A DNA stretch of 64,000 nt from Desulfobacteraceae bacterium (lineage in GTDB: Bacteria; Desulfobacterota; Desulfobacteria; Desulfobacterales; Desulfobacteraceae): contig JAAEMK010000103.1 in NCBI GenBank assembly GCA_024225635.1, positions 1 through 64,000 on the forward strand, in the 5' to 3' direction. Positions within the stretch are counted from its first letter, which is position 1; each line of letters opens with the position of its first letter. Made by a program: the position numbers and the translations under genes. Below are positions 43,047 through 51,704 of the stretch, one piece after another. The notes beneath the pieces were generated by a model, which saw nothing but the letters and a program-made list of their open reading frames with translations, did no database searches and was not told the DNA's origin.

Positions 43047-43658
43047 ATGAAAAAAAGAGGCAAGGTAAAAAATAAGAAAACGCAGTGGGCGGATCACTTG
43101 ACCCAAAAGGCCAAGGCTGAAAATTATCCCGCACGGTCGGTGTACAAGCTGATGGAGATACAGAAGCGCTTTCGGGTGATTAAAAAAGGCGGCAGGGTCC
43201 TTGATCTTGGCTGCTCTCCCGGCTCCTGGCTCATCTATGCCGCCAAAACAGCCGGCGAGGCGGGGAGTGCGGCGGGCATCGATCTGAAGCCCGTGGAAGC
43301 AGCGCTTCCGGGTAATGCCGTTGCCCACGTTGGGGATATCTTTGAGATGGAACCCACCCTGGGCCAGGCCGTGGGAGAGGGGTATGACGCGGTGTTGAGC
43401 GACATGGCCCCGGCCACCACCGGGCGAAAGGATGTGGATAGCGCACGGTCCTTTGATCTTTGCGAGGCAGCTTTGCGGGTCGCCTGTGACCTGCTTGCAC
43501 CGGGGGGTAATTTTGTGTGCAAGATCTTCCAGGGCGCCGAGTTCAAACAGCTTGAAAAAGATGTGAAATCCCGGTTCGGTAAGCACAAGATTTTCAAGCC
43601 CGAGAGTTGCAGAAAATCAAGCAAAGAGATATATATTATCGGAATAGGTAAAAAATAA
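43047..43658 (+). CDS. rlmE: 23S rRNA 2'-O-methyltransferase RlmE (FtsJ)
   Basis: A 203-residue methyltransferase that modifies U2552 of 23S rRNA. The SAM motif VLDLGCSPGSW is near residue 50, and catalytic-tetrad lysines and aspartate occur in YPARSVYKL, VLSDMAPATTG and GNFVCKIFQG. Length and order match RrmJ/FtsJ. It begins 18 bases after radA and ends 12 bases before yebC. Confidence 0.93.
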   Translation: MKKRGKVKNKKTQWADHLTQKAKAENYPARSVYKLMEIQKRFRVIKKGGRVLDLGCSPGSWLIYAAKTAGEAGSAAGIDLKPVEAALPGNAVAHVGDIFEMEPTLGQAVGEGYDAVLSDMAPATTGRKDVDSARSFDLCEAALRVACDLLAPGGNFVCKIFQGAEFKQLEKDVKSRFGKHKIFKPESCRKSSKEIYIIGIGKK

Positions 43659-43670
43659 CAAGGAGGCACA

Positions 43671-44414
43671 ATGTCAGGACATAGTAAATGGTCGACAATT
43701 AAACATAAAAAAGGCGCCGCAGATGCCAAGCGGGGCAAAATATTCACAAAACTGATCAAGGAGATCACCATTGCGGCCCGGATGGGCGGCGGCGATCCGG
43801 ACAGTAACCCAAGGCTGAGGTCTGCCGTTGCCGCGGCCAAGGGCCAGAACATGCCCAAGGACAACCTTGAGCGGGCCATCAAAAAAGGCACGGGAGAGCT
43901 CGAGGGAGTTGAGTACGAGGAGATGTCCTACGAGGGCTACGGCCCCGGCGGCGTGGCAGTGCTTGTGGAGTGTCTTACCGACAACAAGAACCGGACCGTT
44001 GCCGATGTCCGGTACATCTTCAGCAAGGCCGGCGGAAATATCGGTACCGACGGATGCGTGGCCTGGATGTTTGATAAAAGAGGGCTTATCTCCGTTTCAA
44101 AAGAGGAATCGGACGAGGATACCCTCATGGAGGTCGGACTCGATGCCGGTGCCGAGGATGTCAAGGACGAGGGCGACTGCTTTGAGATCATTACCGCGCC
44201 CGAGGATTTTGAGGCCGTGAGAGAGGCCATTGAAAATGCCTCCATCAAGATCGACCTTGCCGAGGTGACCATGATTCCCCAGACCCAGACACGGCTGGAG
44301 GGAAAAGAGGCGGAGCAGATGATACGTTTCATGGAAGCCCTGGACGACTGTGACGATATCCAGAAGTTCTATTCCAATGCCGATATCCCCGACGAAGTCC
44401 TGAACGCCCTGTAA
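43671..44414 (+). CDS. yebC: YebC/PmpR-family protein
   Basis: A 247-residue protein starting [20 protein letters not shown], the invariant YebC N-terminus. The central domain has [16 protein letters not shown] and the C-terminal part [11 protein letters not shown]. Family members act as transcription regulators or as ribosome-associated translation factors for polyproline stretches. It has a strong AGGAGG ribosome site and ends at an intrinsic terminator. Confidence 0.96.
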   Translation: MSGHSKWSTIKHKKGAADAKRGKIFTKLIKEITIAARMGGGDPDSNPRLRSAVAAAKGQNMPKDNLERAIKKGTGELEGVEYEEMSYEGYGPGGVAVLVECLTDNKNRTVADVRYIFSKAGGNIGTDGCVAWMFDKRGLISVSKEESDEDTLMEVGLDAGAEDVKDEGDCFEIITAPEDFEAVREAIENASIKIDLAEVTMIPQTQTRLEGKEAEQMIRFMEALDDCDDIQKFYSNADIPDEVLNAL

Positions 44415-44432
44415 TAGCAGCTATTGCTGTTG

Positions 44433-44481
44433 GACCGCAGTTGAGGCAGGTATTGTCCTCAACCGCGGTTCGGCTTTTTTC
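44433..44481 (+). terminator. Intrinsic terminator of yebC
   Basis: GGACCGCAGTTGAGG and CCTCAACCGCGGTTC form a long stem with one mismatch, followed by GGCTTTTTT. Confidence 0.85.
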
Positions 44482-44513
44482 CTTCCCCAACGTCCCCAAA
44501 AGAGGGGCGCCCC

Positions 44514-45230
44514 TCATCCGTTCATAAAAAGCAGATCCGTGCCCTTGGGTACAACAAAATCAAACAGGGACGGGTCAAGTTTCCGGAAGTCGATATCCAT
44601 GAACTCAAGGGTGGTGGTGTCGCCGTAGATGTTTGTCGTCTCCACCCGGTCGATCTTAAAGGTGTCCTGGAAAAGCCGTATCTTGATGGTGCTGATTTCG
44701 GGATTTTCCTGTTTCGGCACCAGGATAAGCTCTGCAACACCTTTGTCGTTTCTTTCAAGGGTGATGGTGTAGGATTCCCGAACAAGGCGAATGTCCGAGA
44801 GAAACGCGCCGCCGGCCCCTGCCTTGAAAAAAGTCCGGGCCTCCCCTTGAACCACCTGGTTGTCTTCCGGCCGGAAGATCCAGAGGGTTTCCCCATTGGT
44901 GATGATCTTGTGTTTTTCCGGTTCCAGGTACTCCCACCTCATCTTGCCCGGATGGCTGAAAAAGGCCTTGCCTTGGGCTGTTTCCGTGATGTCGATGGCG
45001 GCAAGCCGGGAACGCTGAAAAAAGGTTGCCGTGAAATCCTTGCCGGAATAGCGGTTTTCGATCCCTGTCAGCAAGGCCTCAAGGTCGCTTGCGCTGTTGT
45101 CCTGGGCAAAGGCGGCCGGGGAGAGGAGCTGAAGTAAAAGTGTCAGGAGGATCAGGCCCGAGCAATAATGACGCCTGGACCTGTATCCGGGGAATTCAAC
45201 GTTTGCCGGGCTATCTGAGAAGCTTTGCAA
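44514..45230 (-). CDS. lolA: Outer-membrane lipoprotein carrier LolA
   Basis: A 238-residue periplasmic chaperone that ferries lipoproteins to the outer membrane. An extended N-terminus leads into a signal helix (GLILLTLLLQLLSPAAFA, residues ~25-42). The LolA fold is seen in FTATFFQRSRL, AFFSHPGKMRWEYLEP and TLWIFRPEDNQV. The start is TTG at 45230, inside the end of the preceding acyl-CoA synthetase gene, with GAGGAA six bases before it. The overlap suggests coupling, although the functions are unrelated. Confidence 0.88.
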   Translation of the reverse strand: MQSFSDSPANVEFPGYRSRRHYCSGLILLTLLLQLLSPAAFAQDNSASDLEALLTGIENRYSGKDFTATFFQRSRLAAIDITETAQGKAFFSHPGKMRWEYLEPEKHKIITNGETLWIFRPEDNQVVQGEARTFFKAGAGGAFLSDIRLVRESYTITLERNDKGVAELILVPKQENPEISTIKIRLFQDTFKIDRVETTNIYGDTTTLEFMDIDFRKLDPSLFDFVVPKGTDLLFMNG

Positions 45231-46800
45231 TGTCTTTCCTCTTGTCCTCGGCGTAGAGCCGTCTCAGTTTGGGTTTTTCGATCTTGCCGGTGGGGTTTCT
45301 CGGCACCTCGCCAAAGATGATTTTCCTGAGGCGCTTGTACCGGGGAAGGGCCTCAGCAAACTCGACGATCTCCTTTTTGGTGAGCTCGCACCCGGCCTTG
45401 GCGGCAAAGATGCCGGCCGGGATCTCCCCCAACCGTTCGTCCGGAATGCCGATTACGGCCACATCTTGTATCTTCTTGTGCTGCATGTAGAAGTGTTCGA
45501 TCTCCACCGGGAAGATGTTCTCGCCGCCGCAGATGATCACGTCCTTTTTCCTGTCCACAAGCCATATGAAGCCCGACCGGTCGTAACGGGCGATGTCTCC
45601 GGTGTGGAGCCAGCCGTCTATGATGGTCTTTGAGGTGGCTTCCGGGTTTTTGTAGTACTCCTTCATCACTCCGGGGCCCCTGACGATGAGCTCGCCGCTC
45701 TCGCAGGCGGGAAGCTCGTTGCCGCTCGCATCCACGACCTTGCACTCCCAGTCAAATCCGGGCTGGCCGATGGCGCCTACGTGGTCGGGGTTTTCCACAC
45801 CCAGGTGGACGCAGCCTGGCCCCGTGGTCTCGGTGAGGCCGTAGTTGGTGTCGTAGGCATGGCCGGGGAAATATTGTTTCCATTCGTTGATCAGGCTCGG
45901 GGGCACGGGCTGGGCGCCGATGTGCATCAGGCGCCACTGGTCGAGGCTGTATTTGGAGATATCCACGTTCCCCCCCTCGATGGCGATGAGGATGTCATGG
46001 GCCCAGGGCACCAGGAGCCAGACAATGGTGGCAAGCTCTTCGGACACTGCCTCCAATACCCATTTCGGCTTGACTCCCTTGAGAATGACGCACTTGCCTC
46101 CCACCACAAAACTACCCAGCCAGTGCATCTTTGCGCCGGTGTGGTAGAGGGGCGGGATGCACAGGAAGGTATCGTCGTGGCTCTGGCTGTGGTGGCGGTT
46201 CTCCACATAGCAGGCGTGTTCCAGGTTCCGGTGGGTCAGGAGAACGGCCTTTGGGGTGCCGGTGGTGCCCGAGGTAAAGTAGAGGGCGGCGTCTTCTTCG
46301 ATGGAAAGCGTAACGTCCGGCGGGGCTTCCCCGTTTTCGGAACGGATAAACTCCCGGTAGGGAACGGCCCAGTCAGGGCAGTTTTCCGGGTTGCCCGTGA
46401 AGATCCAGAGGCTCACATGGGCGTCGAGAAATACCTTGCCCGATTCGATCCTGTCGATGAACTCCTCGCCGAAGATAAACACCTTTGCCTCGGCAACCTC
46501 GGTGCATAGCCGGATCTTGTCGAATTCAAACCTGAAGTTTAGGGGAACGGCCCAGGCGCCGGTGCTCAGGATGCCGAAATAGATGGGAAGCCACTCGATG
46601 CTGTTGGTCATGAGCTGGATCACCCGGTCGCCTTTTTTAATGCCCCGTCGCGCAAGGGCATTGGCCAGGCGGTTGGACTCCCGGTAAAATTCCATCCAGG
46701 TGATTTCCTGGCGAAGATCCTCGGCAGGCGCCCGTTCGATCAGGGCGATGTCGTTTCCGTATCTTCGGCTGTTTCTTGCTAAAATTTCAGTTATTATCAT
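45211..46800 (-). CDS. AMP-forming acyl-CoA synthetase
   Basis: A 529-residue ANL-superfamily enzyme that activates a carboxylic acid to its CoA thioester through an acyl-adenylate. The P-loop YFTSGTTGTPKAVLLTH is at about residue 175, NYGLTETTGPG near 320, GWLHTGDIARYD near 395, and the C-terminal catalytic lysine region NPTGKIEK near 507. The chain length of the substrate is undetermined; fadD/caiC-like proteins are closest. It is transcribed with lolA. Confidence 0.93.
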   Translation of the reverse strand: MIITEILARNSRRYGNDIALIERAPAEDLRQEITWMEFYRESNRLANALARRGIKKGDRVIQLMTNSIEWLPIYFGILSTGAWAVPLNFRFEFDKIRLCTEVAEAKVFIFGEEFIDRIESGKVFLDAHVSLWIFTGNPENCPDWAVPYREFIRSENGEAPPDVTLSIEEDAALYFTSGTTGTPKAVLLTHRNLEHACYVENRHHSQSHDDTFLCIPPLYHTGAKMHWLGSFVVGGKCVILKGVKPKWVLEAVSEELATIVWLLVPWAHDILIAIEGGNVDISKYSLDQWRLMHIGAQPVPPSLINEWKQYFPGHAYDTNYGLTETTGPGCVHLGVENPDHVGAIGQPGFDWECKVVDASGNELPACESGELIVRGPGVMKEYYKNPEATSKTIIDGWLHTGDIARYDRSGFIWLVDRKKDVIICGGENIFPVEIEHFYMQHKKIQDVAVIGIPDERLGEIPAGIFAAKAGCELTKKEIVEFAEALPRYKRLRKIIFGEVPRNPTGKIEKPKLRRLYAEDKRKDIAKLLR

Positions 46801-46863
46801 CCTCTACGTCCAGCCCCCAAGCGGTTGCGCTTTTGTTTCTAAGGTTAACGGTATGCCCGATAT

Positions 46864-46909
46864 AAAAAAATCCCACTGGGCAGTATAGTGCACAGTGGGA
46901 TTTTTTTTC
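46864..46909. terminator. Bidirectional terminator between the acyl-CoA synthetase region and dnaK
   Basis: AAAAATCCCACTG and CAGTGGGATTTTT form a stem flanked by A- and T-runs on both strands. It directly follows the dnaK stop on the minus strand. Confidence 0.8.
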
Positions 46910-46925
46910 AAGGCGGATTTATTTT

Positions 46926-48845
46926 TTATTTCTTGGTCTCATTGACCTCTTCGAAGTCGGCATCGACCACGTCGTCATCCTGACCGGCTGCACCCGCCTG
47001 GCCCTGGGGACCTGCGCCGGGCTCTCCGCCCTCCTGGGCAGCCTGCTGGTACATGGCCTCGGCCAGTTTGTGGGACGCCTGGGTCAGCTCTTCGCTCTTC
47101 TGCTTGATCGCCTCGGCATCCTCGCCGTCCTTGACCTGTTTCAGGGCCTCGCAGGCGGCTTCGATGCCTTTCTTGGTGGCCTCGTCAACCTTGTCTCCGT
47201 GCTCCTTCAGGGTCTTTTCAGTCTGGTCGATGAGGGACTCGGCTGTGTTCTTTGCGTCCACAAGCTCTCGTTTTTTCTTGTCCTCGTCGGCATGGAGCTC
47301 CGCATCCTTGACCATCTGGTCGATCTCATCCTCGGAAAGGCCGCTTGCCGCTGTGATGCGGATGGACTGCTCCTTGCCGGTGGCCTTGTCCTTGGCTGCT
47401 ACATGGACGATACCGTTGGCATCGATGTCAAAGGTGACTTCGATCTGGGGTACGCCCCTGGGGGCCGCCGGGATGTCGGAAAGCTCGAACTGACCAAGGG
47501 TCTTGTTGCCGGCGGCCATCTCCCGCTCTCCCTGGAGAACGTGGATGGATACGGCGGGCTGGCTGTCTGCAGCCGTTGAGAACACCTGGCTCTTCTTGGT
47601 CGGGATGGTGGTGTTCTTCTCGATCAGCCGTGTCATGACTCCGCCCAGGGTCTCGATACCCAGGGAGAGGGGGGTGACGTCAAGGAGAAGTACATCATTG
47701 ACATCGCCCTGGAGAACGCCGGCCTGGATGGCGGCGCCCATGGCAACGACCTCGTCCGGGTTCACGCCCTTGTGGGGCTTTTTGCCGAAGATTTTCTCCA
47801 CACGTTCCTGGACGGCCGGCATACGGGTCATGCCGCCGACAAGAACCACCTCGTTGATCTCGCCCGCAGAGAGGCCGGCATCTTTCATGGCGGTCCTGCA
47901 GGGATTTTCAAGGTTGTCCAGAAGATCGGCCACAAGGGCTTCCAGTTTCGCCCGGGTGAGCTTCACGTCAAGGTGTTTGGGGCCGCTTGCGTCCGCCGTG
48001 ATGAACGGAAGGTTGATGTCGGTCTCAACGGCTGTGGAGAGCTCCATCTTCGCCTTCTCGGCAGCTTCTTTCAGGCGCTGGAGGGCCATCTTGTCCGTCT
48101 TGATATCGATGCCCTGATCCTTCTTGAATTCCTCGGCAATGTAGTCGATAATTCTAAGGTCAAAGTCCTCGCCGCCAAGGTGGGTGTCGCCGTTGGTTGA
48201 TTTTACCTCGAATACGCCGTCACCGATCTCGAGTACGGATACGTCAAAGGTGCCGCCGCCAAGGTCGAACACGGCGATCTTCTCTTCGCCTTTTTTGTCC
48301 AGGCCATAGGCAAGGGACGCCGCTGTGGGCTCGTTGATGATTCGTTTGACTTCAAGGCCTGCGATCTTTCCCGCATCCTTGGTGGCCTGTCTCTGGCTGT
48401 CGTTGAAGTATGCGGGAACGGTGATGACCGCTTCCTTGACCTCTTCGCCAAGGTACTCTTCAGCGGTCTTCTTGATGTTGGCCAGGATAAAGGATGAGAT
48501 CTCCGCCGGGCTGTGCTGCTTTCCCCTGAGGTTGATCCGGGTGTCGCCGTTGGATGCCCCCTCGATTATGTAGGGAAGCACGCTCACGTCATTCTGGATC
48601 TCCTTGGACTTGAATTTTCTTCCCACGAGTCGCTTGACGCCAAACACGGTGTTCTCAGGGTTTGTGATGGCCTGCCGTTTTGCAGTCTGGCCCACCAGGC
48701 GGTCTCCGCCTTCCGTGAGTGCCACAACAGAGGGGGTGGTTCTGTTTCCTTCGGAATTGGTGATAACCTTTGACTCTCCGCCAGTCTCCATCACCGCAAC
48801 ACATGAGTTGGTCGTTCCAAGATCTATTCCTATTATTTTAGCCAT
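46926..48845 (-). CDS. dnaK: Chaperone DnaK (Hsp70)
   Basis: A 639-residue Hsp70. It starts [21 protein letters not shown]; the ATPase domain contains [35 protein letters not shown] and [12 protein letters not shown]; the linker [17 protein letters not shown] leads to the substrate domain; and the tail ends [12 protein letters not shown]. It follows grpE by 30 bases on the minus strand and ends at a strong terminator. No dnaJ lies next to it in the window. Confidence 0.98.
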   Translation of the reverse strand: MAKIIGIDLGTTNSCVAVMETGGESKVITNSEGNRTTPSVVALTEGGDRLVGQTAKRQAITNPENTVFGVKRLVGRKFKSKEIQNDVSVLPYIIEGASNGDTRINLRGKQHSPAEISSFILANIKKTAEEYLGEEVKEAVITVPAYFNDSQRQATKDAGKIAGLEVKRIINEPTAASLAYGLDKKGEEKIAVFDLGGGTFDVSVLEIGDGVFEVKSTNGDTHLGGEDFDLRIIDYIAEEFKKDQGIDIKTDKMALQRLKEAAEKAKMELSTAVETDINLPFITADASGPKHLDVKLTRAKLEALVADLLDNLENPCRTAMKDAGLSAGEINEVVLVGGMTRMPAVQERVEKIFGKKPHKGVNPDEVVAMGAAIQAGVLQGDVNDVLLLDVTPLSLGIETLGGVMTRLIEKNTTIPTKKSQVFSTAADSQPAVSIHVLQGEREMAAGNKTLGQFELSDIPAAPRGVPQIEVTFDIDANGIVHVAAKDKATGKEQSIRITAASGLSEDEIDQMVKDAELHADEDKKKRELVDAKNTAESLIDQTEKTLKEHGDKVDEATKKGIEAACEALKQVKDGEDAEAIKQKSEELTQASHKLAEAMYQQAAQEGGEPGAGPQGQAGAAGQDDDVVDADFEEVNETKK

Positions 48846-48875
48846 GTTCTTTCCTCCAAAATATATATTTATTTT

Positions 48876-49487
48876 TTATTTATTTTCTGTTTCTTTTTCT
48901 GTTAGAGCCTTTGAAACCACAACCATGGACGGCCTGATCAGTCTGTCATGGAAGAGGTAGCCCTTTTGAAGCTCTGCCACCACTGTGTTTTCGGGATGAT
49001 CCTCTGATTCCTGCTGGGTCACGGCCTGGTGAAATGCAGGATCAAAAGCTTTCCCTTGAGCCTCCACCGGCTTGACATTGAAGTTCGTGAGGAATTTCAG
49101 GATCTCTTTGTGGGTCATCTCCACCCCGGCAAGGAGGGTGGCGACCTCGGGTTCTCCGTCTTTGGCGGAGCCGATGGCCCGTTCGATATTATCCACCACG
49201 GTCAGAAGCTGCTTGAAGAGTGATTCATTGGCGAACTTTTTAAAGTCGCTCATCTCCTTGGACGAACGCTTTTTATAATTCTCAAATTCTGCCGAAAGTC
49301 TTAAGACGCGATCCTTTTCTGCAGCAAGTTCCTCTTTGAGCGCATCAACTTCAGATTTTCCCTTTTCAGGGGATTCTTTTTTTGAACTGGTTTTCTTCTT
49401 CTCTTTCTTGCTTTTCTGGGTCTCGTTCTTCTCTTTGGGCGGCTCTTCAGATTTTATCTTGTTTATAGGTTCGTCTTTGTCAGCCAA
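48876..49487 (-). CDS. grpE: Nucleotide exchange factor GrpE
   Basis: A 203-residue cochaperone for DnaK. A Lys/Glu-rich disordered N-terminus (about 50 residues) precedes the long coiled coil (VDALKEELAAEKDRVLRL) and the GrpE beta domain (KPVEAQGKAFDPAFHQAV, VVAELQKGYLFHDRLIRPSMVVV). The start is taken as TTG at 49487, because AGGAG lies six bases upstream; the ATG ten codons earlier (49517) has no ribosome site. It is the first gene of grpE-dnaK; hrcA is not present. Confidence 0.93.
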   Translation of the reverse strand: MADKDEPINKIKSEEPPKEKNETQKSKKEKKKTSSKKESPEKGKSEVDALKEELAAEKDRVLRLSAEFENYKKRSSKEMSDFKKFANESLFKQLLTVVDNIERAIGSAKDGEPEVATLLAGVEMTHKEILKFLTNFNVKPVEAQGKAFDPAFHQAVTQQESEDHPENTVVAELQKGYLFHDRLIRPSMVVVSKALTEKETENK

Positions 49488-49565
49488 TGTTATCTCCTGA
49501 TAAAAATATCTTTCCATCCATAAGTGTTTAATAATTTAACTAAACAGATGATTAATTTCAGAGGA

Positions 49566-49594
49566 AAAATAAGACCGTTTGATCCCATGTCAAG
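49566..49594 (-). promoter_or_regulatory. Candidate promoter of grpE-dnaK
   Basis: TTGACA (complement of 49589-49594), 17 bases, TATTTT (complement of 49566-49571). It is sigma-70-like; no CIRCE element and no sigma-32 consensus was seen. Confidence 0.5.
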
Positions 49595-49601
49595 ATGTAA
49601 A

Positions 49602-49656
49602 ACTGAAGGGTGTGGGAAATAAAACTGAAGGGTGTGGGAAATAAAACTGAAGGAGG
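49602..49656. repeat. Short tandem repeat of a ~23-bp unit
   Basis: The unit AAAACTGAAGGGTGTGGGAAAT occurs twice in full and a third time in part (AAAACTGAAGGAGGGGAAAA). It lies immediately beyond the 3' end of the SRP RNA gene and upstream of the grpE promoter. Confidence 0.85.
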
Positions 49657-49675
49657 GGAAAAAGAGACCCGGCTG

Positions 49676-49827
49676 ACCGTGAAGGTGCCAGGCATTTCAT
49701 GATCGGGATCGATCCACGACACAGATGATATCACTTATCGCTGCTTCCTTCCGGATCTGACGAGGTTCATGACCTTCTGTTACGCGGCGACCGATCAGAA
49801 TGCCATTCAAGGACACCCCCACGGCAC
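49676..49827 (-). ncRNA. ffs: Signal recognition particle RNA (4.5S-type)
   Basis: On the minus strand the conserved apical loop region reads GGTCATGAACCTCGTCAGA-TCCGGAAGGAAGCAGC, which is the universal SRP Alu-less domain IV signature. Flanking arms pair as a long rod: GGCATT with AATGCC, TGATCGG with CCGATCA, and the ends CCGTG..GGTG with CACC..CACGG. The ends are set from this outer helix, so the RNA is about 150 nt, longer than the 114-nt E. coli form. Confidence 0.9.
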
Positions 49828-49976
49828 AACCGGGAATTTAAATATATACTCGAACCCGTCAGGTTTTACAAGCAAAAAAAAACTTTGTTGAATCGGCATG
49901 GTCTCTCCCGGGCGCTGGTTGACGGATAAAGCCGTGGTGATGTATATGACGTCCATATATAAATAGGAGGCGGGGT

Positions 49977-50234
49977 ATGGTCTGGAAGGTGTATTTGTTG
50001 CGGTGTTGCGACGGTTCTCTTTATTGTGGCGTTACAAAGGATGTCGATGCCCGGGTTGCGACCCATAGTGCGGGCAAGGGGGCCAAGTATACCCGGTCGA
50101 GGCTGCCTGTCAGGCTGGTTGCCGTCAGTCCAGGTCTTGCCAAGCGCCAGGCGTTTCAATTTGAGTATCGGGTAAAAAAGCTTCCTGCCGGCCGGAAGTG
50201 CGCCGCGGTTTTGCAGGGCGCAGGGGGCGGGTGA
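49977..50234 (+). CDS. GIY-YIG nuclease domain protein (UPF0213 type)
   Basis: An 85-residue single-domain protein starting [20 protein letters not shown], where the two aromatic-glycine motifs (VYLL, LYCGVT) define the GIY-YIG nuclease fold. The conserved Arg (VDARVATH) and H..G.GAKYTR follow. YhbQ-like members are thought to act in DNA repair or nucleic acid cleavage. AGGAGG precedes the ATG. The usual terminal Glu lies in [10 protein letters not shown]. Confidence 0.88.
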   Translation: MVWKVYLLRCCDGSLYCGVTKDVDARVATHSAGKGAKYTRSRLPVRLVAVSPGLAKRQAFQFEYRVKKLPAGRKCAAVLQGAGGG

Positions 50235-50401
50235 AGGTGTTTTTTTTATCATCGGCAGTTGAATTAAATCTCTTGGAGAACCTTGATAAGTGTCGGCGTA
50301 GATGGTACCTTGTTAACTCTCAGAGCGTTTCTTGCAAATTGTTATTTCAGGGCCTTTGTGGAAAAATCAAAATTAACACTGTTTTTTTACGGGAGATCAT
50401 T

Positions 50402-50710
50402 ATGAGTGAGATTGTCAGGCAGGGAGATGCCACTGTGGTACGGCCGGGCGTGGACATTGTCGCCTCCATGGCAGAGGATTTTAAAAAAGAGCTTATTTCT
50501 GCAATAAACGACTATACCGGCGATTTTGTGATCGATCTTGCGGGTGTCGAGATGGTTGATTCCGTCGGTATCGGTGTGATTATCGCCACCCATAACACCT
50601 TGAGTCAAACCGGGCGGAAGCTTAAGATTATCAATGTATCAAAGGATGTTTACGGTCTTTTCAGTACCATGAGGCTCAACAGGCGGTTTACCGTTGAGGA
50701 GGCGGTGTGA
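50402..50710 (+). CDS. STAS-domain anti-sigma factor antagonist
   Basis: A 102-residue stand-alone STAS protein. The phosphorylation-site helix VEMVDSVGIGVIIATHN carries the likely serine of the SpoIIAA type (DSVG). IDLAGVEMVDS is preceded by a GDFVIDLAG strand. Such proteins relay partner switching with anti-sigma kinases. No kinase or phosphatase partner is adjacent. ATG 50402 is chosen as the family start. A small lipoprotein gene follows 28 bases later. Confidence 0.88.
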   Translation: MSEIVRQGDATVVRPGVDIVASMAEDFKKELISAINDYTGDFVIDLAGVEMVDSVGIGVIIATHNTLSQTGRKLKIINVSKDVYGLFSTMRLNRRFTVEEAV

Positions 50711-50738
50711 TATAGGCTCCATCCCGGGGGAGGTTGAC

Positions 50739-51077
50739 ATGCCGGTAAAATTCTTTTTCTATACGATTTTTGCCTTGATTTTGTCCTGTATGTTTGTTGC
50801 GGGGTGTGGCCGTGATGATAGCGCCGATTATGAAGGCGTCGGGAAGCTGGTCTCGGAGCGCAATCGCGCCAGGATGGCTAAGCATGCTGCTAAGCAGCGG
50901 AAAACGGATGCGGGAACACCTGTTTCTGAACCGGTAAGGGTGAAGGCGCCATCCGGTAAGACCCTGTCCGGGGAGGGTGTTAAAGTTGTGAGTCTGTCTT
51001 CGGGGAAAGTCCTTGCAACGGGGATGGCCTACCTTGATGAAGATGGAAATATTGTAACCATCCGGATTAAAAAATAG
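50739..51077 (+). CDS. Small lipoprotein of unknown function
   Basis: A 112-residue protein with a signal peptide ending in the lipobox FVAGC (Cys near residue 23). The mature part is Lys/Arg-rich (RNRARMAKHAAKQRK) and ends in two short predicted beta hairpins (GVKVVSLSSGKVLATG; AYLDEDGNIVTIRIKK). GGGGGAGG precedes the ATG. No family was recognised. Its position after the STAS gene suggests co-transcription. Confidence 0.7.
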   Translation: MPVKFFFYTIFALILSCMFVAGCGRDDSADYEGVGKLVSERNRARMAKHAAKQRKTDAGTPVSEPVRVKAPSGKTLSGEGVKVVSLSSGKVLATGMAYLDEDGNIVTIRIKK

Positions 51078-51096
51078 TGATGGGAGTGATCGGTCT

Positions 51097-51121
51097 GCCC
51101 ATCTCTTTGTGGAGAGATGGT
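51097..51121 (+). terminator. Hairpin after the small lipoprotein gene
   Basis: CCATCTCT-TTGTGG-AGAGATGG, a perfect 8-bp stem followed by TTTCTG. Confidence 0.55.
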
Positions 51122-51227
51122 TTCTGTCGCCGATTCCGGTCCGTTGTTGCCCCAGGTTGTTGATCCCTCTTTGCTGGTTCGGCCTGGGGTTTTTTTTGTG
51201 AAGTGGACGGCTCTTTGTTCTTGAAAT

Positions 51228-51265
51228 AAAAAAAGGTCTTGGCGTAATTCTGCGCCTAAGACCTT
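51228..51265 (-). terminator. Terminator of tRNA-Pro
   Basis: On the minus strand AAGGTCTT.GGCG and CGCC.AAGACCTT pair and are followed by seven T. Confidence 0.85.
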
Positions 51266-51277
51266 GTGGGTTGTATT

Positions 51278-51354
<77 letters not shown>

Positions 51355-51704
51355 AAAATACAAGAAGAATTTTTATCACTGTTTTTTTGAAAAAGCAAGC
51401 TTAATAAAGGGCTGGTTGGAGAAAAAACATCTTTCCCCTTGGAAAAGCGGGGAACTGGGCGATACAAAGTATTGAAATGCATTCTTTTTTTGCAATTTTC
51501 TTGACACCTGTACAGATAAAGATTAACTTAGTACATTTTATTTGGGGCATGCAATTTGACACTCTTACGCATGTGAACGATTTATTTAGAATGATTGTAC
51601 ATAGTACTGACAACCACACTACTTTAAAGACGGCTTGAAGAGTTGGCAGCTCCCGCTGGGACTTGTGGTTTCAAGAGCCTTTTTTTTGTACAGGAAGGGA
51701 AATA
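51355..51704 (+). promoter_or_regulatory. 350-base gap with candidate tig promoter
   Basis: The gap between tRNA-Pro and tig is AT-rich and without genes. TTGACA at 51501-51506 with TAACTT at 51524-51529 (17-base spacer) is a candidate promoter for tig; the divergent tRNA promoter should also lie here. Confidence 0.4.

Noticed and set aside
49602-49656. CRISPR-like repeats
   Set aside because: The units are directly adjacent with no spacers and number only two and a half.
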